In this document: one piece after another, positions 1 to 8,840 of the stretch | Layout: each line of letters begins with the position of its first letter | Position numbering within the stretch: position 1 is the stretch's first letter | Assembly (NCBI GenBank): GCA_903929355.1 | Contig: CAIYUN010000058.1 | Location: 1 to 64,000 of the forward strand | DNA: 64,000 nt | Direction: 5' to 3' | Origin: an uncultured Opitutaceae bacterium | Lineage (GTDB): Bacteria > Verrucomicrobiota > Verrucomicrobiia > Opitutales > Opitutaceae | Position numbers and translations under genes: made by a program | The notes under the pieces: generated by a model | Told to the model about the DNA's origin: nothing | Databases searched by the model: none | The model's input: only the letters and a program-made list of their open reading frames with translations

Positions 1-195
1 CTCCGTCCTCCGTGTCCTCGGCCCGGTTCTCTGTGAACTCCGTGTCCCCACTCCGATTCAATCCCATCCGTGTCCATCCGTGTTTATCCGTGGTTACAAC
101 CCTCCGTTCCTTCCGTCCCTGATTTCCTGATTTCCATATTCAATTCCGAATCAGGAACTCAGGCCAGACCAGTCTCTGGGCCTTGGTCTTCTCTC
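1..195. repeat. Dispersed repeat, copy 1 of a direct duplication
   Basis: Bases 1-140 are nearly identical to 282-421, and similarity continues with small indels to about 195 and 485. The unit chains three word types, all in right-arm orientation: CTCCGTG words, ATCCGTG words ending in CCGTGGTT, and a CTGATTTCCTGATTTCC stretch. The copy is cut by the window edge, so its left end is unknown. A reverse-orientation relative lies at about 47250-47335. Confidence 0.9.
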
Positions 196-281
196 ACTCT
201 GCTCCTCCGTGTGCTCCGCGTCCTCCGTGTTACAACTTCTGCTCCGACACCATCCCATCCGTGACGATCCGTGGTCAAAAA

Positions 282-485
282 CTCCGTCCTCCGTGTCCTC
301 GGCCCGGTTCTCTGTGAACTCCGTGTCCCCACTCCGATTCAATCCCATCCGTGTCCATCCGTGTTTATCCGTGGTTACAACCCTCCGTTCCTTCCGTCCC
401 TGATTTCCTGATTTCCACATTCAATTCCGAATCTGGAACTCAGGAACTCAGGCCGGACCAACCTCGTGGCCTTGGTCCTCTCCAC
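282..485. repeat. Dispersed repeat, copy 2 of a direct duplication
   Basis: Second copy of the 1-195 unit at an offset of 281 bases. It differs by a few substitutions and a short duplication of GGAACTCA near its right end. The stretch from 486 to about 603 carries further CTCCGTG and ATCCGTG words and ends in CCGTGGTT. No matching left arms are visible here, so these are half-elements or their partners lie outside the window. No gene is evident between 1 and 673. Confidence 0.9.
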
Positions 486-673
486 GTCACCATCCCCCTC
501 TGGGTCCCCGGATTGTTCCCTCCGTGCGCTCCGTGTCCTCCGTGTTAAAATTCGGATTCATGGCTTCTGAACGGATCCGTGTGGATCCGTGTAATCCGTG
601 GTTGCCTTCGGCCCTCCTGCCCGCGGGTAAAAATTCGCGTGTGTTTCATGGGTTTCGCAGTTTCAACTTCCGG

Positions 674-1444
674 GTGGATTTGACGCCCTACCGCACCTTC
701 CTCGCCGAGCTGGCCGCCGCCAGCGGTGATTTTATCCATCCGTTTTTCGGCGTGCCCGGTCTCGCGGTTGACCTCAAGGCCGACCAGTCGCCGGTGACTG
801 CGGCCGACCGGGGCGCGGAGGAGCTGCTGCGCGCGCTGATTGCGAAGAAATTTCCCTCCCACGGGGTCATCGGCGAGGAGCTGGGCGAGGACCGCCCCTC
901 CGCCGAGTGGGTGTGGGTGCTCGATCCGATCGACGGCACGAAGTCCTTCATCAGCGGGGTGCCGCTGTTCGGCACCCTCATCGCGCTCCTGCACTGCGGC
1001 GAGCCGGTGCTCGGTGCGATCAACCTGCCCGCGCTCGGCCAGCTCATGCTCGGCGACGGCACCACCACCGTCCTCAACGGCCGCCCGGTGCGGTTGCGCA
1101 CCTGTTCCCGGCTGGCCGAAGCGACGCTCCTGACCAGCGACCCCCTCAACCCCACCCGGTTCCAAAACGGCCCCGCCTTTGCGGACCTGGCCGGGCGGGT
1201 CGGCCTGGTGCGCACCTGGGGTGACGCTTACGGTTATTTCCTGCTGGCGGGCGGCTGGGCCGATGTCATGTGCGACCCGGTCATGAACCCGTGGGACATC
1301 GCCGCGCTCGTCCCGGTCGTGCGGGGTGCCGGCGGTTTGATCACCGACTGGCAGGGCGGCGACCCCATGCGGGGGAACTCGATCGTTGCGGCCGGCCCCG
1401 GCCTGCACGCCCAAGTAATTGCGGCCCTGAATCCTGTGAGGTGA
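674..1444 (+). CDS. hisN: Inositol monophosphatase family protein, probable histidinol-phosphatase
   Basis: A magnesium-dependent phosphatase of the inositol monophosphatase fold, 256 residues from the chosen start. The metal-binding motifs are visible: GEEL at about residue 67, DPIDGTKSF at about 84, and a late MNPWDIAAL. The pattern WGDAYGYFLLAGGWADVMCD is typical of the branch that dephosphorylates L-histidinol phosphate in histidine synthesis, so HisN is preferred over a true inositol phosphatase. The frame stays open upstream to 524, but that part translates the repeats. The GTG at 674 begins VDLTPYRTFLAEL, where family members usually start. The neighbouring downstream gene is unrelated, so no pathway context supports the substrate. 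Confidence 0.8.
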   Translation: MDLTPYRTFLAELAAASGDFIHPFFGVPGLAVDLKADQSPVTAADRGAEELLRALIAKKFPSHGVIGEELGEDRPSAEWVWVLDPIDGTKSFISGVPLFGTLIALLHCGEPVLGAINLPALGQLMLGDGTTTVLNGRPVRLRTCSRLAEATLLTSDPLNPTRFQNGPAFADLAGRVGLVRTWGDAYGYFLLAGGWADVMCDPVMNPWDIAALVPVVRGAGGLITDWQGGDPMRGNSIVAAGPGLHAQVIAALNPVR

Positions 1445-1496
1445 GTTGGGATGAAAGATTGCGGGACAAGCGCCTTTGGATCAGACTCAGGCTGTG

Positions 1497-2243
1497 ATGA
1501 AATTCCCCGTGATCGTCCTGCTCGGGATGCTGGTGGCCGCGTCCGGGTGGGCGCAGGAGGTCGCGCGCACCTGGACTGACCTGCAGGGCCGCAGCCTCAC
1601 CGGGGTCTTCGTCGAGGCCAACGCGCAGGAAATTACGGTCCAACGCGAGGACGGCCCGGTGGTGCATATCGCCCGCACCTTGCTTTCGCCCGACGATCTC
1701 GCGTATGCGGACAAGGCGCAGGCGGCAAAGCCCATCACCCTCACCATCGGCGCCAGTCGCGCCCGGTTTGGCTCCAAGCGGTCCGAGACTCCGGGGGAGG
1801 TCGTCACCGTGGAGGACTGGGGTTACAGCTTCACGCTCACCAACGCCAGCGGGTTGACGGGGCAGAACCTCCGCGCCGATTACCGGTTGTTCTACCGCCG
1901 CACCAGGGAGGCGGGGGTCGGCGACCCGGCCACGCAGCCGCTGGTCCACCAGGTCGGCACCGAGGCGATCGCCAAACTGGACCCCAAGGGCTCGCAGACC
2001 TTCCGCACTTCGGCGGTCGGCGTGACTGCGACCCAGCTGGTGGAAGGCACCTGGGTCGCCACCGGCACGAACACCTTCGTCAACACCAAGTTTGAGGGGG
2101 TCTGGCTGCGCGTCTATCAGAGCGACAAGCTGATCGGTGAGTATCTTTCGTCCGAGGAGCTGCGCAAGGACGGCTGGCCCGTCGCGACGCCCGCCGCCAA
2201 GGCCGGCAGGAAAAAGCCGGCGGCGGCTGCCCCCGCCCCCTGA
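1497..2243 (+). CDS. Secreted protein with SHD1-like domain, function unknown
   Basis: 248 residues starting MKFPVIVLLGMLVAASGWAQ, a clear signal peptide. Mature residues from about 22 to 65 (RTWTDLQGRSLTGVFVE, then a DG turn and LSPDDLAY) resemble the SLA1 homology domain 1 fold common in secreted planctomycete and verrucomicrobial proteins. The middle contains a beta-rich stretch without a recognised family. The C-terminus is a Lys/Ala/Pro-rich tail. The upstream in-frame start at 1476 would place residues before the signal peptide, so ATG 1497 is preferred. It ends 21 bases from a convergent gene. Confidence 0.7.
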   Translation: MKFPVIVLLGMLVAASGWAQEVARTWTDLQGRSLTGVFVEANAQEITVQREDGPVVHIARTLLSPDDLAYADKAQAAKPITLTIGASRARFGSKRSETPGEVVTVEDWGYSFTLTNASGLTGQNLRADYRLFYRRTREAGVGDPATQPLVHQVGTEAIAKLDPKGSQTFRTSAVGVTATQLVEGTWVATGTNTFVNTKFEGVWLRVYQSDKLIGEYLSSEELRKDGWPVATPAAKAGRKKPAAAAPAP

Positions 2244-2264
2244 GGCACGCTGCTGGCGCGCGGC

Positions 2265-3038
2265 CTATTTCCCGGCGGTCCGTCCGGCGGAAAAATCCCG
2301 CGCCATCTGCTGCACCTTGGGCAGGGCCGCCAGCAGGTGCGGTGTCATCACCGCCATCAGGCGTTGGGAGATTTCCGCTTGTTTGCCCACCAGAGCCTGG
2401 CCGGTCGGCGAGGTGTAGAAACTGGCCAGCCCCGCCAGCTCCTCCTTGGTGAAAACCTCGCTATAGGCGCGGGCGACGTCGCCGCGCATCGCGGCGGGGG
2501 TCAGCTCCGCAAACATCGCGTCCAGCAGGCGGCCTTGAAAGGCTTGGTCCGCCGCCGACGTCCCGGCCGCCCCGGCCTGGGCCGCCATCTGCCGCACCAG
2601 GCTGGTCGCGGCCTTTTTCTGCTGCTCCAGCATGAGGCCCATCATCTGGTCAAAGCGCATCTTGTCCAAAACGTCCTCGGCTTCCGCCGGGGTGGCCTTG
2701 GTGGCACTGCGGTTCGGGGCCGGGGTGGTCGCGGCGCCCCCTGCGGTCGCGGACGTCGTGATGACGCTGTTGGAGAGCCGCACGATCGCCTCGGCCCCGG
2801 CCTTGTTCAGCGCCAGGCTGTCAGTCGTTGGGTTGTAGTCGGTCACCTTCCATCCCTCGAAGGTTTCCCCGATCCCCACCCACGCCGTCTGGGCGCCACC
2901 CGGCAGCGCGAGGGCAAAACGAAGGTCGTTGCCCGCCGTGATCTCCCCGCGGAGCTCCGGCGCCGGGCCGGGGTCGGCCGCCCGCGCCAGGCCAACGAGG
3001 AGAAGGAAGAGGACCGGGAGGGCACGGGGTGGTTTCAT
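2265..3038 (-). CDS. Secreted DUF2059 domain protein
   Basis: 257 residues with an N-terminal signal peptide (MKPPRALPVLFLLLVGLARA). The N-terminal half has a small beta-rich module (WVGIGETFEGWKVTDYN) often attached in this phylum to other secreted proteins. The C-terminal half carries the DUF2059 signature: FTKEELAGLASFYTSPTGQ followed by a long helix. DUF2059 proteins are periplasmic and of unknown role. It is convergent with the preceding gene and 106 bases from the end of queF, which is read in the same direction. Confidence 0.75.
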   Translation of the reverse strand: MKPPRALPVLFLLLVGLARAADPGPAPELRGEITAGNDLRFALALPGGAQTAWVGIGETFEGWKVTDYNPTTDSLALNKAGAEAIVRLSNSVITTSATAGGAATTPAPNRSATKATPAEAEDVLDKMRFDQMMGLMLEQQKKAATSLVRQMAAQAGAAGTSAADQAFQGRLLDAMFAELTPAAMRGDVARAYSEVFTKEELAGLASFYTSPTGQALVGKQAEISQRLMAVMTPHLLAALPKVQQMARDFSAGRTAGK

Positions 3039-3144
3039 GGTGGCAGCGTGTTCCCCTTGTTGACGGGCCGCAAGCGCCGGGGTTACGCGGCCCCGCCTCC
3101 GTTCGGTTTGATCTTTCGCCGCCGGGCCGGCCAGGAGGCCTGGG

Positions 3145-3507
3145 CTACTTTTTCCGCCGTCCCGGCTGCCACTCCGCGGTGATCCGCGAGGTGAAGCCGC
3201 CGCGGGCCTTCCAGTCCGCGACCACGGTCAGGCTGCGGGGCCGCAGGGCGGAGCCGAGTTCATCGCAAATCTGGTTCGTCGCCGCCTCAAAGAAGACCCC
3301 CTCGTTGCGAAAGGCGTGAAAGTAGAGCTTGAGCGACTTCAGCTCGACGCAGGTTTTGTCGGGAACATACCGCACCGTGATGATCGCAAAATCCGGATGG
3401 CCGGTGAGCGGGCACAACGAGGTGAACTCATGATGCGTGTGCTCGATCACATAGTCCCGGCGCGGCGCGGGGTTCGGGAAGGTCTCGAGAATTTTCGGGT
3501 CGGACAT
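3145..3507 (-). CDS. queF: NADPH-dependent 7-cyano-7-deazaguanine reductase (QueF, short type)
   Basis: Reduces preQ0 to preQ1 in queuosine tRNA-modification synthesis. The 120-residue length matches the short, YkvM-like class. The catalytic cysteine is at about residue 32 in FTSLCPLTGHPDF, with the paired Asp at about 39. The family motif ELKSLKLYFHAFRNE spans about 55-69. ATG 3507 (MSDPKILETF) is preferred over an upstream TTG at 3543, which lies in a repeat. No other queuosine gene is nearby, and no preQ1 riboswitch pattern was found in the leader. A family A repeat lies directly upstream. Confidence 0.93.
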   Translation of the reverse strand: MSDPKILETFPNPAPRRDYVIEHTHHEFTSLCPLTGHPDFAIITVRYVPDKTCVELKSLKLYFHAFRNEGVFFEAATNQICDELGSALRPRSLTVVADWKARGGFTSRITAEWQPGRRKK

Positions 3508-3527
3508 GAGGGGGGGAGGGGACGGAG

Positions 3528-3690
3528 ATTTCTTATTGGTCAATGGCTATTTCCAATTGGGTGATTTTGCGGATTTCCAAACCAACGACAACCGTGAACC
3601 AAGAAGCAACCGCCCGCTTTGGAAAGCTTACAGGATAATTCCGGGGCCGATGCCGAAATGACCCAATAAGCGATAAGCCATAACCCATGA
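3528..3690. repeat. Family A inverted-repeat element (CTTATTGG words)
   Basis: Left arm at about 3529-3562 starts TTTCTTATTGGTCAATGGC. Right arm at about 3661-3690 reads ACCCAATAAGCGATAAGCC. About 100 bases of unrelated loop lie between. It fills the gap between rny and queF, both on the minus strand. Related elements are at 25394, 40588 and 53972. Confidence 0.85.
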
Positions 3691-3703
3691 CAAATTTCCT
3701 CTT

Positions 3704-5296
3704 TCACGTCGCCGTCTCGGTGAACCGGCTTTCGCGGATGACCGTGATCTTGATCGTGCTCGGGTATTGCAGCTCCTCCTCGATCTTGTGTCGCAGGGTG
3801 CGGGTGAGCTCGCGGGCCTGCTCGTCGGTCACGCTCTGCGGGTTGACCACCACGCGCACCTCGCGCCCGGCCTGGATCGCGTAGGCCTGCTGCACGCCCT
3901 CCAGGGTCATCGCCAGCTTCTCGAGCCGGTCGAGCCGCTGGATGTAGCTCATCATCCCCTCCGCCCGCGCCCCGGGCCGGACGGCGGACACCGTGTCAGC
4001 CAGGATCACGAGACCCGCATACACGGTCTCGGGCTTCACCTCCTCGTGGTGCGCCGCGATGGCGTTGACGACGATGTCCGTCTCCCCGTGACGGCGCACA
4101 AAATCCGCGCCGATGGTGGCGTGGCTGCCTTCGTAGTCCCCCTCGATGCCCTTGCCCACATCGTGCAGCAACCCGGCGCGTTTCGCGACCGCGGGGTCGA
4201 GCCCGAGCTCGCTCGCGAGCATGGAGCACAGGAACCCCACCTCGACCGAGTGGTCGAGGACGTTTTGCGTGTGGGAAAAGCGGTATTTCAAGCGGCCGAG
4301 CAGCCGGATGACCTCCGGGTGCAGCCCGTTGATGCTGAGCCGTTGGACGGCGTCCTCGCCCGCCTGCTGCACATGGAGGTCGATCTCCGCGCGCGCGCGG
4401 GTGACGAACTCCTCAATGGTTGCCGGGTGGATGCGCCCGTCCTTCACCAGCGCCTCGAGGGCCACGCGGGCGACCTCGCGGCGCACCGGGTCGAAGGACG
4501 ACACGAGCACGACCTGCGGCGACTCGTCGATGAGCAGCGTGACCCCGGTCGCCGCCTCGAACGCCTTGATGTTGCGGCCCTCGCGGCCGATGATGCGGCC
4601 CTTCATCTCCTCGGTGGGCAGCGTCACGAGTGTGACCATCAGGTCGTTGTTCGGCTTGGTCGCCAGCCGTTGCATGGCGGCGATCAGGATGCGCTTCGCC
4701 TCGTTCTGGCAGTCCTGCTCGGAGCGCTCCAGGGTCGCGCGCCGCAGGGCGCGAAGCTCGTCCTGGCACTCGACCTGCACCTCCTCGCGCAGCGCCTGCC
4801 GGATGGCGCCGGCGTCCATGTGCGCCACCCCCTCGAGCCGCTGGCGCACGGATTTGGAGAGGGCCCGGATGGCGTCGCGGGCCTGCCGGATGGCGGCCGA
4901 TTCGCGGGCCTGTCGCTCGCTCTTCTGCTCCAGCTGGTGGTCGAGCAGGGCCAGCGACTCCTCGTGCGAGCGGATTTCGCGCAGCCGCAGCTCGCACTCG
5001 ATCTCCCGCCGGTCAAACTCCCGGTTCGACTCCGCGCGCCGCGCGGCGATCTCCTCCTCGGCCTGCTGCCGCGCCGCCTGTGCCGCGACCGCCGCCTCGC
5101 GCCCCGCGACCTCGGCCAGTTGGGCGGCCCGGTCCCGCGCCTGGCGGCGGGCCTGCCGGGTGGCCGCCCACACCGCCAAAACCGCCGCCGCCACCCCCAG
5201 GGCGAACGCCGCCGCCAGCGGCCCGGGCGCGACGTCGCCCGCGGCCAGCGGTAAAATTATGGTGTTGGAAAAGGCGGGAGCCAAGACCACCAGCAT
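3704..5296 (-). CDS. rny: Ribonuclease Y
   Basis: Membrane-anchored endoribonuclease that starts mRNA decay. The 530 residues have the full family layout: an N-terminal membrane segment (about 22-45), a long charged coiled coil to about 200, a KH RNA-binding domain with GRIIGREGRNIKAFE at about 232, then an HD domain with HTQNVLDHS and LLHDVGKGIEGDYEGSHA. The metal ligands H and HD and the later HHEEV are intact. It ends at 3704 and is followed in the same direction by queF after a repeat-filled gap. The start is 39 bases from the end of the GH2 gene, also on this strand. Confidence 0.96.
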   Translation of the reverse strand: MLVVLAPAFSNTIILPLAAGDVAPGPLAAAFALGVAAAVLAVWAATRQARRQARDRAAQLAEVAGREAAVAAQAARQQAEEEIAARRAESNREFDRREIECELRLREIRSHEESLALLDHQLEQKSERQARESAAIRQARDAIRALSKSVRQRLEGVAHMDAGAIRQALREEVQVECQDELRALRRATLERSEQDCQNEAKRILIAAMQRLATKPNNDLMVTLVTLPTEEMKGRIIGREGRNIKAFEAATGVTLLIDESPQVVLVSSFDPVRREVARVALEALVKDGRIHPATIEEFVTRARAEIDLHVQQAGEDAVQRLSINGLHPEVIRLLGRLKYRFSHTQNVLDHSVEVGFLCSMLASELGLDPAVAKRAGLLHDVGKGIEGDYEGSHATIGADFVRRHGETDIVVNAIAAHHEEVKPETVYAGLVILADTVSAVRPGARAEGMMSYIQRLDRLEKLAMTLEGVQQAYAIQAGREVRVVVNPQSVTDEQARELTRTLRHKIEEELQYPSTIKITVIRESRFTETAT

Positions 5297-5335
5297 GCCC
5301 GCGCGCCGGTTTAACTCAACCCTTGTTTCCGCCGC

Positions 5336-8300
5336 TCAGTTCGTCGTGACCGACGGGGCGGCGGTCACCGGCTTCATCCGCACGGCGAAAGGGATCAGCG
5401 CGGCGGTGTTGGGTGCGATGCTGGAGCGTCCGCCGGCGGTGAAGGCTTGCGCCGTGGTCGTCGTGTTCCAGCCGTCCAGCACCACCAGCGGCTGGTCGCT
5501 CCCGAGTTCCTTGGCCGCCGCCTCGATCGTGAGGGTCCGACTCTCGCCGGGGAGCAGCGAGACGTAGTTGTCGGTATAAAAGACCGGCAGCACGCGTTGG
5601 TTCGTGCGTTGGTTGCGCAACTGCACATGGGCCATGACCGCGACGTGGGCGGTCGGGTTCGTCAGCGTCACGTCGAGGAGGACTTTGCCGCCCGCATCGT
5701 GGCGGACGAGGGTGGAGCCGAGCGTCACGTCGGGGAGGCCGTCGAGTGCGGTCAGGTTGTTCGCCACCGTCTCCCGCCAGTAGAAGTTGTCCGACACCAC
5801 TTGGCCGGCCGCGTTGAGCAGCGCCAGCTTCACGAAGTGAACCGGCGAGAGGCCCTTGGGCGTGGGCACAGCGGCGAGCCGGGTCGCGGCGGTTGGGGCG
5901 GCGTCCGGCACCGGCGCGGTTTCGTCATATTGCTTCGTCCCGTCGAGGTTGTAGATCTGCACCCGGGCCTTGAAGCCCGTGAGCGGCTGCACCGTGTTGT
6001 TGATCACGGTGACATCGTTGGCGGTGTCCTGCGTCATCAGGATGTGGACGGGCTCGCAGGCCTTTTGCACACCGAAGAACGAGCTGAACGGCTCCAGCGA
6101 GTAGTCATACACCTGCCACACAAAACACGGCTGCGCGGGGTTGCTCATCCAAGTGATGATGGCGGTGCAGGGCGCGAACATCCGCGCCTCGCGCGACTCA
6201 TACATCGCGCGGAAATCCTCGTAGTTGGCCAGCTGCGCCTTGCGGACAAACTCGGGCAGGTTGTGGTAGGCCCCGTAGCGGGTGGTGATCATGCCCTGAA
6301 ACTGGTTCGGGCCGGCCACGTTGCCCGCACCGGTCACCAGATCATGCTCGGCCCAGTCGTCGTTGGGAAAGTTGGGGCCGAACCAGTCCTTCTCCGGCAG
6401 CCAGGACTGGATGGACTCCAGGTTCGGGATGGAGGCCGTGCCGCACTCGGTGTTGAACGCGAAGTTGGCGTTGGCGTAAAACGTGGACGGGGGGCGCCAG
6501 CTGTAACCGCCGCCGTTGGAGGAGGCCCCGTTGCCCTGGGACGAGTTCGGCTGGTAGAACCGTGCCGGGTCCAGTTCCGTGATGATCTGCCGGTAGCCCG
6601 CGTCTATGGCGGCCGGGGGATTCGTCTCATTCCGCCCACACCACACCGCGATCGCGGGATGGTTGCGGTAGGCCAGCACGGAGTCCCGCACGTTGGTCAG
6701 GAAAAAGGCGGGATCGGCCGGGTTCAGGCCGTTCGAGCCGTTGGCGAGATAGAAGTCGTTCCAGACCATGATGCCATATCGGTCACAGGCGGCATAAAAA
6801 TCCTCGCTCGTGGCCTGCCCGACCCAGTTGCGGATAATGTTGTAGTTGGCGGACTGGTGCAGCCGGACCTGGGCGTCGAGACGCTCGGCGGGGATGCGTT
6901 TGAGCGCCTCGTCCATGCCCCAGTTGCCGCCCTTGGCAAAGACCGGCACGCCGTTGACGACCAGCACGAGGTTGGTCGGCGTGGCCATCGTTGGCAGCGT
7001 GTAGGTGATGGTGCGGAGACCGACCTTGAGATCCTGGGTGTCGGAGGGTGCGCCGTTGAGATCGAAGCTAAGGTGCAGCGGGTAGAGGTGCGGCTCGCCC
7101 AGCCCGTTGGGCCACCATAGCTGCGGGTTCGCGAGACGGAGTTGCGGCGTGTTGGCGGGGTTGAGCTTGACCACCTGCGAGCTCTTCGCGGGCAGGGTGA
7201 CCGGCGCCGACTGGAACGCGACCTCGCCCAGCCGGCCGGTGAGCACGCCGGTCTGTGGGGTGTCGGAGGTGTTCTGCAACGTGGTTTCGATGGACACATC
7301 GGCCGAGTCGGTCTTGGGCAGCGGGAGCGCCGTGGTGACATACGGATTCTGCACGAGCACAGGCCCGCTGGCCGTCAGCGTGACCTTTTGCCAGATGCCC
7401 ATCTGGCGGTCGCGGATGCCCGGCACCCAGTCCCAGCCGATGGAGGCGACAAACGTCGGCCCGTCCTGGCCAAGCGCGCCGTTGGCACCGCCCCCGTTGG
7501 GACCGCGCTCGTTGGCGACGGTTTTTTCCCAGGGGTCGCCGGGGTGGGGCGGGGGATGGATCAGGACCGCCAGCGCGCCGGTTTCACCCGGCCGGACCAG
7601 CGCCGTCACGTTGAAGCGGCCGCGCATGAATGCACCGCGGATCGTGCCGACCTGCGTGCCGTTGACCCACACATCGGCGATGTAATTGATGCCCGCAAAA
7701 TTCAGCCAGACCTGCCGGCCGGCAAAAGCCGCCGGCACGGTGAACGGCGTGCGATACCAGTAGGAAGTCTGGCTCAGGCTCTCCGGGATGATGTTGGGCC
7801 GGTTGTTTTCGCCGTAGAGCGGCTCCGGATACACTTGGTTGTCGACCAGGGTGGTCAGTACGGTGCCCGGCACGGTGGCGCGATACCAATGAGCGGACGT
7901 GGGTCCGGGTGCCTGCACCCACGCGGAGGAGAAGCTTGGGCGGTTGGCCTCGGGGTTGAACGGCCAGCCCTCCGCCATCGCCGCCGGCGTGGCCGCTGGG
8001 GCTGCCGGAGCGGGGGCGGGAGCGGGGGCGGGAGCGGCGACCGCCGCCGCTCCCCCCCGGCGTCCGCCGCGCCCGCCGGCCCGCGCGGCGTTGCGGAGCG
8101 AGTCGGGGATCGTGGTCGCGGTCGGGGCATTCTCCCGGGCGCTCGGCGGGGGCGCGTAAGGGATTGGTGAATACTGCGGGACGTCAAACCCGGTGGTGGA
8201 GATCACGTCGCCGGTGGCTTTCACCTGGGCCGCATCCTGCATCAGCCAGCCCGATGAAAGCGTGACCGGTTCCGGCAGTCCCGGGCCCGCCGCCGCGAGG

Positions 8301-8431
8301 CCGGCGGGGACCAGCCCAAGCGCGGCGGCCCAGACGGCCAGCGCGCGGCGACCCGCGCCACGGACGGCTGCGGCCTGAGGCTGAAAGGTGGGGCGCGACC
8401 GCTGGACGCGCCGTTCGGGGTTGGTATTCAT
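5336..8431 (-). CDS. Glycoside hydrolase family 2 protein (beta-mannosidase / exo-beta-glucosaminidase-like)
   Basis: Large secreted enzyme of 1031 residues from ATG 8431. A basic N-terminus and hydrophobic stretch (RRALAVWAAALGLVPAGLAAA) form the export signal. A jelly-roll sugar-binding domain includes WLNFAGINYIADVWVNG and RGAFMRGRFNVT, followed by an immunoglobulin-like domain and the TIM barrel. The barrel has GGNWGMDEAL, LHQSANYNIIRNWVGQ and the acid/base motif VWCGRNETNPP, where NE is the GH2 signature. The nucleophile probably lies in FNTECGTASIPN. This pattern fits the exo-glucosaminidase/mannosidase branch better than beta-galactosidase. An unusual Gly/Arg then Ala/Pro-rich insert lies near residues 115-155. 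It is divergent from the fucosidase genes. Confidence 0.85.
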   Translation of the reverse strand: MNTNPERRVQRSRPTFQPQAAAVRGAGRRALAVWAAALGLVPAGLAAAGPGLPEPVTLSSGWLMQDAAQVKATGDVISTTGFDVPQYSPIPYAPPPSARENAPTATTIPDSLRNAARAGGRGGRRGGAAAVAAPAPAPAPAPAAPAATPAAMAEGWPFNPEANRPSFSSAWVQAPGPTSAHWYRATVPGTVLTTLVDNQVYPEPLYGENNRPNIIPESLSQTSYWYRTPFTVPAAFAGRQVWLNFAGINYIADVWVNGTQVGTIRGAFMRGRFNVTALVRPGETGALAVLIHPPPHPGDPWEKTVANERGPNGGGANGALGQDGPTFVASIGWDWVPGIRDRQMGIWQKVTLTASGPVLVQNPYVTTALPLPKTDSADVSIETTLQNTSDTPQTGVLTGRLGEVAFQSAPVTLPAKSSQVVKLNPANTPQLRLANPQLWWPNGLGEPHLYPLHLSFDLNGAPSDTQDLKVGLRTITYTLPTMATPTNLVLVVNGVPVFAKGGNWGMDEALKRIPAERLDAQVRLHQSANYNIIRNWVGQATSEDFYAACDRYGIMVWNDFYLANGSNGLNPADPAFFLTNVRDSVLAYRNHPAIAVWCGRNETNPPAAIDAGYRQIITELDPARFYQPNSSQGNGASSNGGGYSWRPPSTFYANANFAFNTECGTASIPNLESIQSWLPEKDWFGPNFPNDDWAEHDLVTGAGNVAGPNQFQGMITTRYGAYHNLPEFVRKAQLANYEDFRAMYESREARMFAPCTAIITWMSNPAQPCFVWQVYDYSLEPFSSFFGVQKACEPVHILMTQDTANDVTVINNTVQPLTGFKARVQIYNLDGTKQYDETAPVPDAAPTAATRLAAVPTPKGLSPVHFVKLALLNAAGQVVSDNFYWRETVANNLTALDGLPDVTLGSTLVRHDAGGKVLLDVTLTNPTAHVAVMAHVQLRNQRTNQRVLPVFYTDNYVSLLPGESRTLTIEAAAKELGSDQPLVVLDGWNTTTTAQAFTAGGRSSIAPNTAALIPFAVRMKPVTAAPSVTTN

Positions 8432-8840
8432 GAATGGGGTTGGAGGGATTGCTTGTTGCCCACGGTCCGAAAGAACGAGCTTCAGGCCTGGGGCAGGGTT
8501 GGAGGGGAGGGGCGCGGTCTGGCTGCGCCCTGGTTCCGTTCTGGGCGCCGCAGACCACCCCGAACTCACCCCGATTTCCCGGCCAATGTCCAGCCTCGTG
8601 ACGCGTTGGTAGTGGCTCAGTTTGGCTTTGCCGAGGCAGGTGGCGCGCTTGTCGCGCCCCGTTGCGAGGCAAGCTCGCAACCTACAATATAGGCAATCTG
8701 AGCCATTGCCGACGGGTGGGCACGGGATAAGTTTGTTCCCGGTTTCGCGCCGGAGCGCTCCGGGGACGTCGCGCTCCACCCATGACCCCAAATTTAGCTG
8801 ACGGCGGCGGCGATCACCGCATGCTCGGCTTCCTTTCCCC
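8432..8840. promoter_or_regulatory. Divergent intergenic region of GH2 and GH29 genes with a perfect inverted repeat
   Basis: No gene is supported here. An exact 8-base inverted repeat with a 5-base spacer, GTTGCGAG-GCAAG-CTCGCAAC, lies at 8661-8681, followed by TACAAT at about 8683. It could be an operator or promoter site for the divergent enzymes, or a small hairpin repeat. A GC-rich repeat around GGAGCGCTCCGG lies at about 8750-8780. The site's function is inferred from position only. Confidence 0.35.

Noticed and set aside
3508-3703. preQ1 riboswitch upstream of queF
   Set aside because: The leader consists of the family A repeat, and no preQ1 aptamer pattern was found.
3767-5254. Long plus-strand frame antisense to rny
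   Set aside because: It mirrors the codon structure of rny and shows no recognisable domain.
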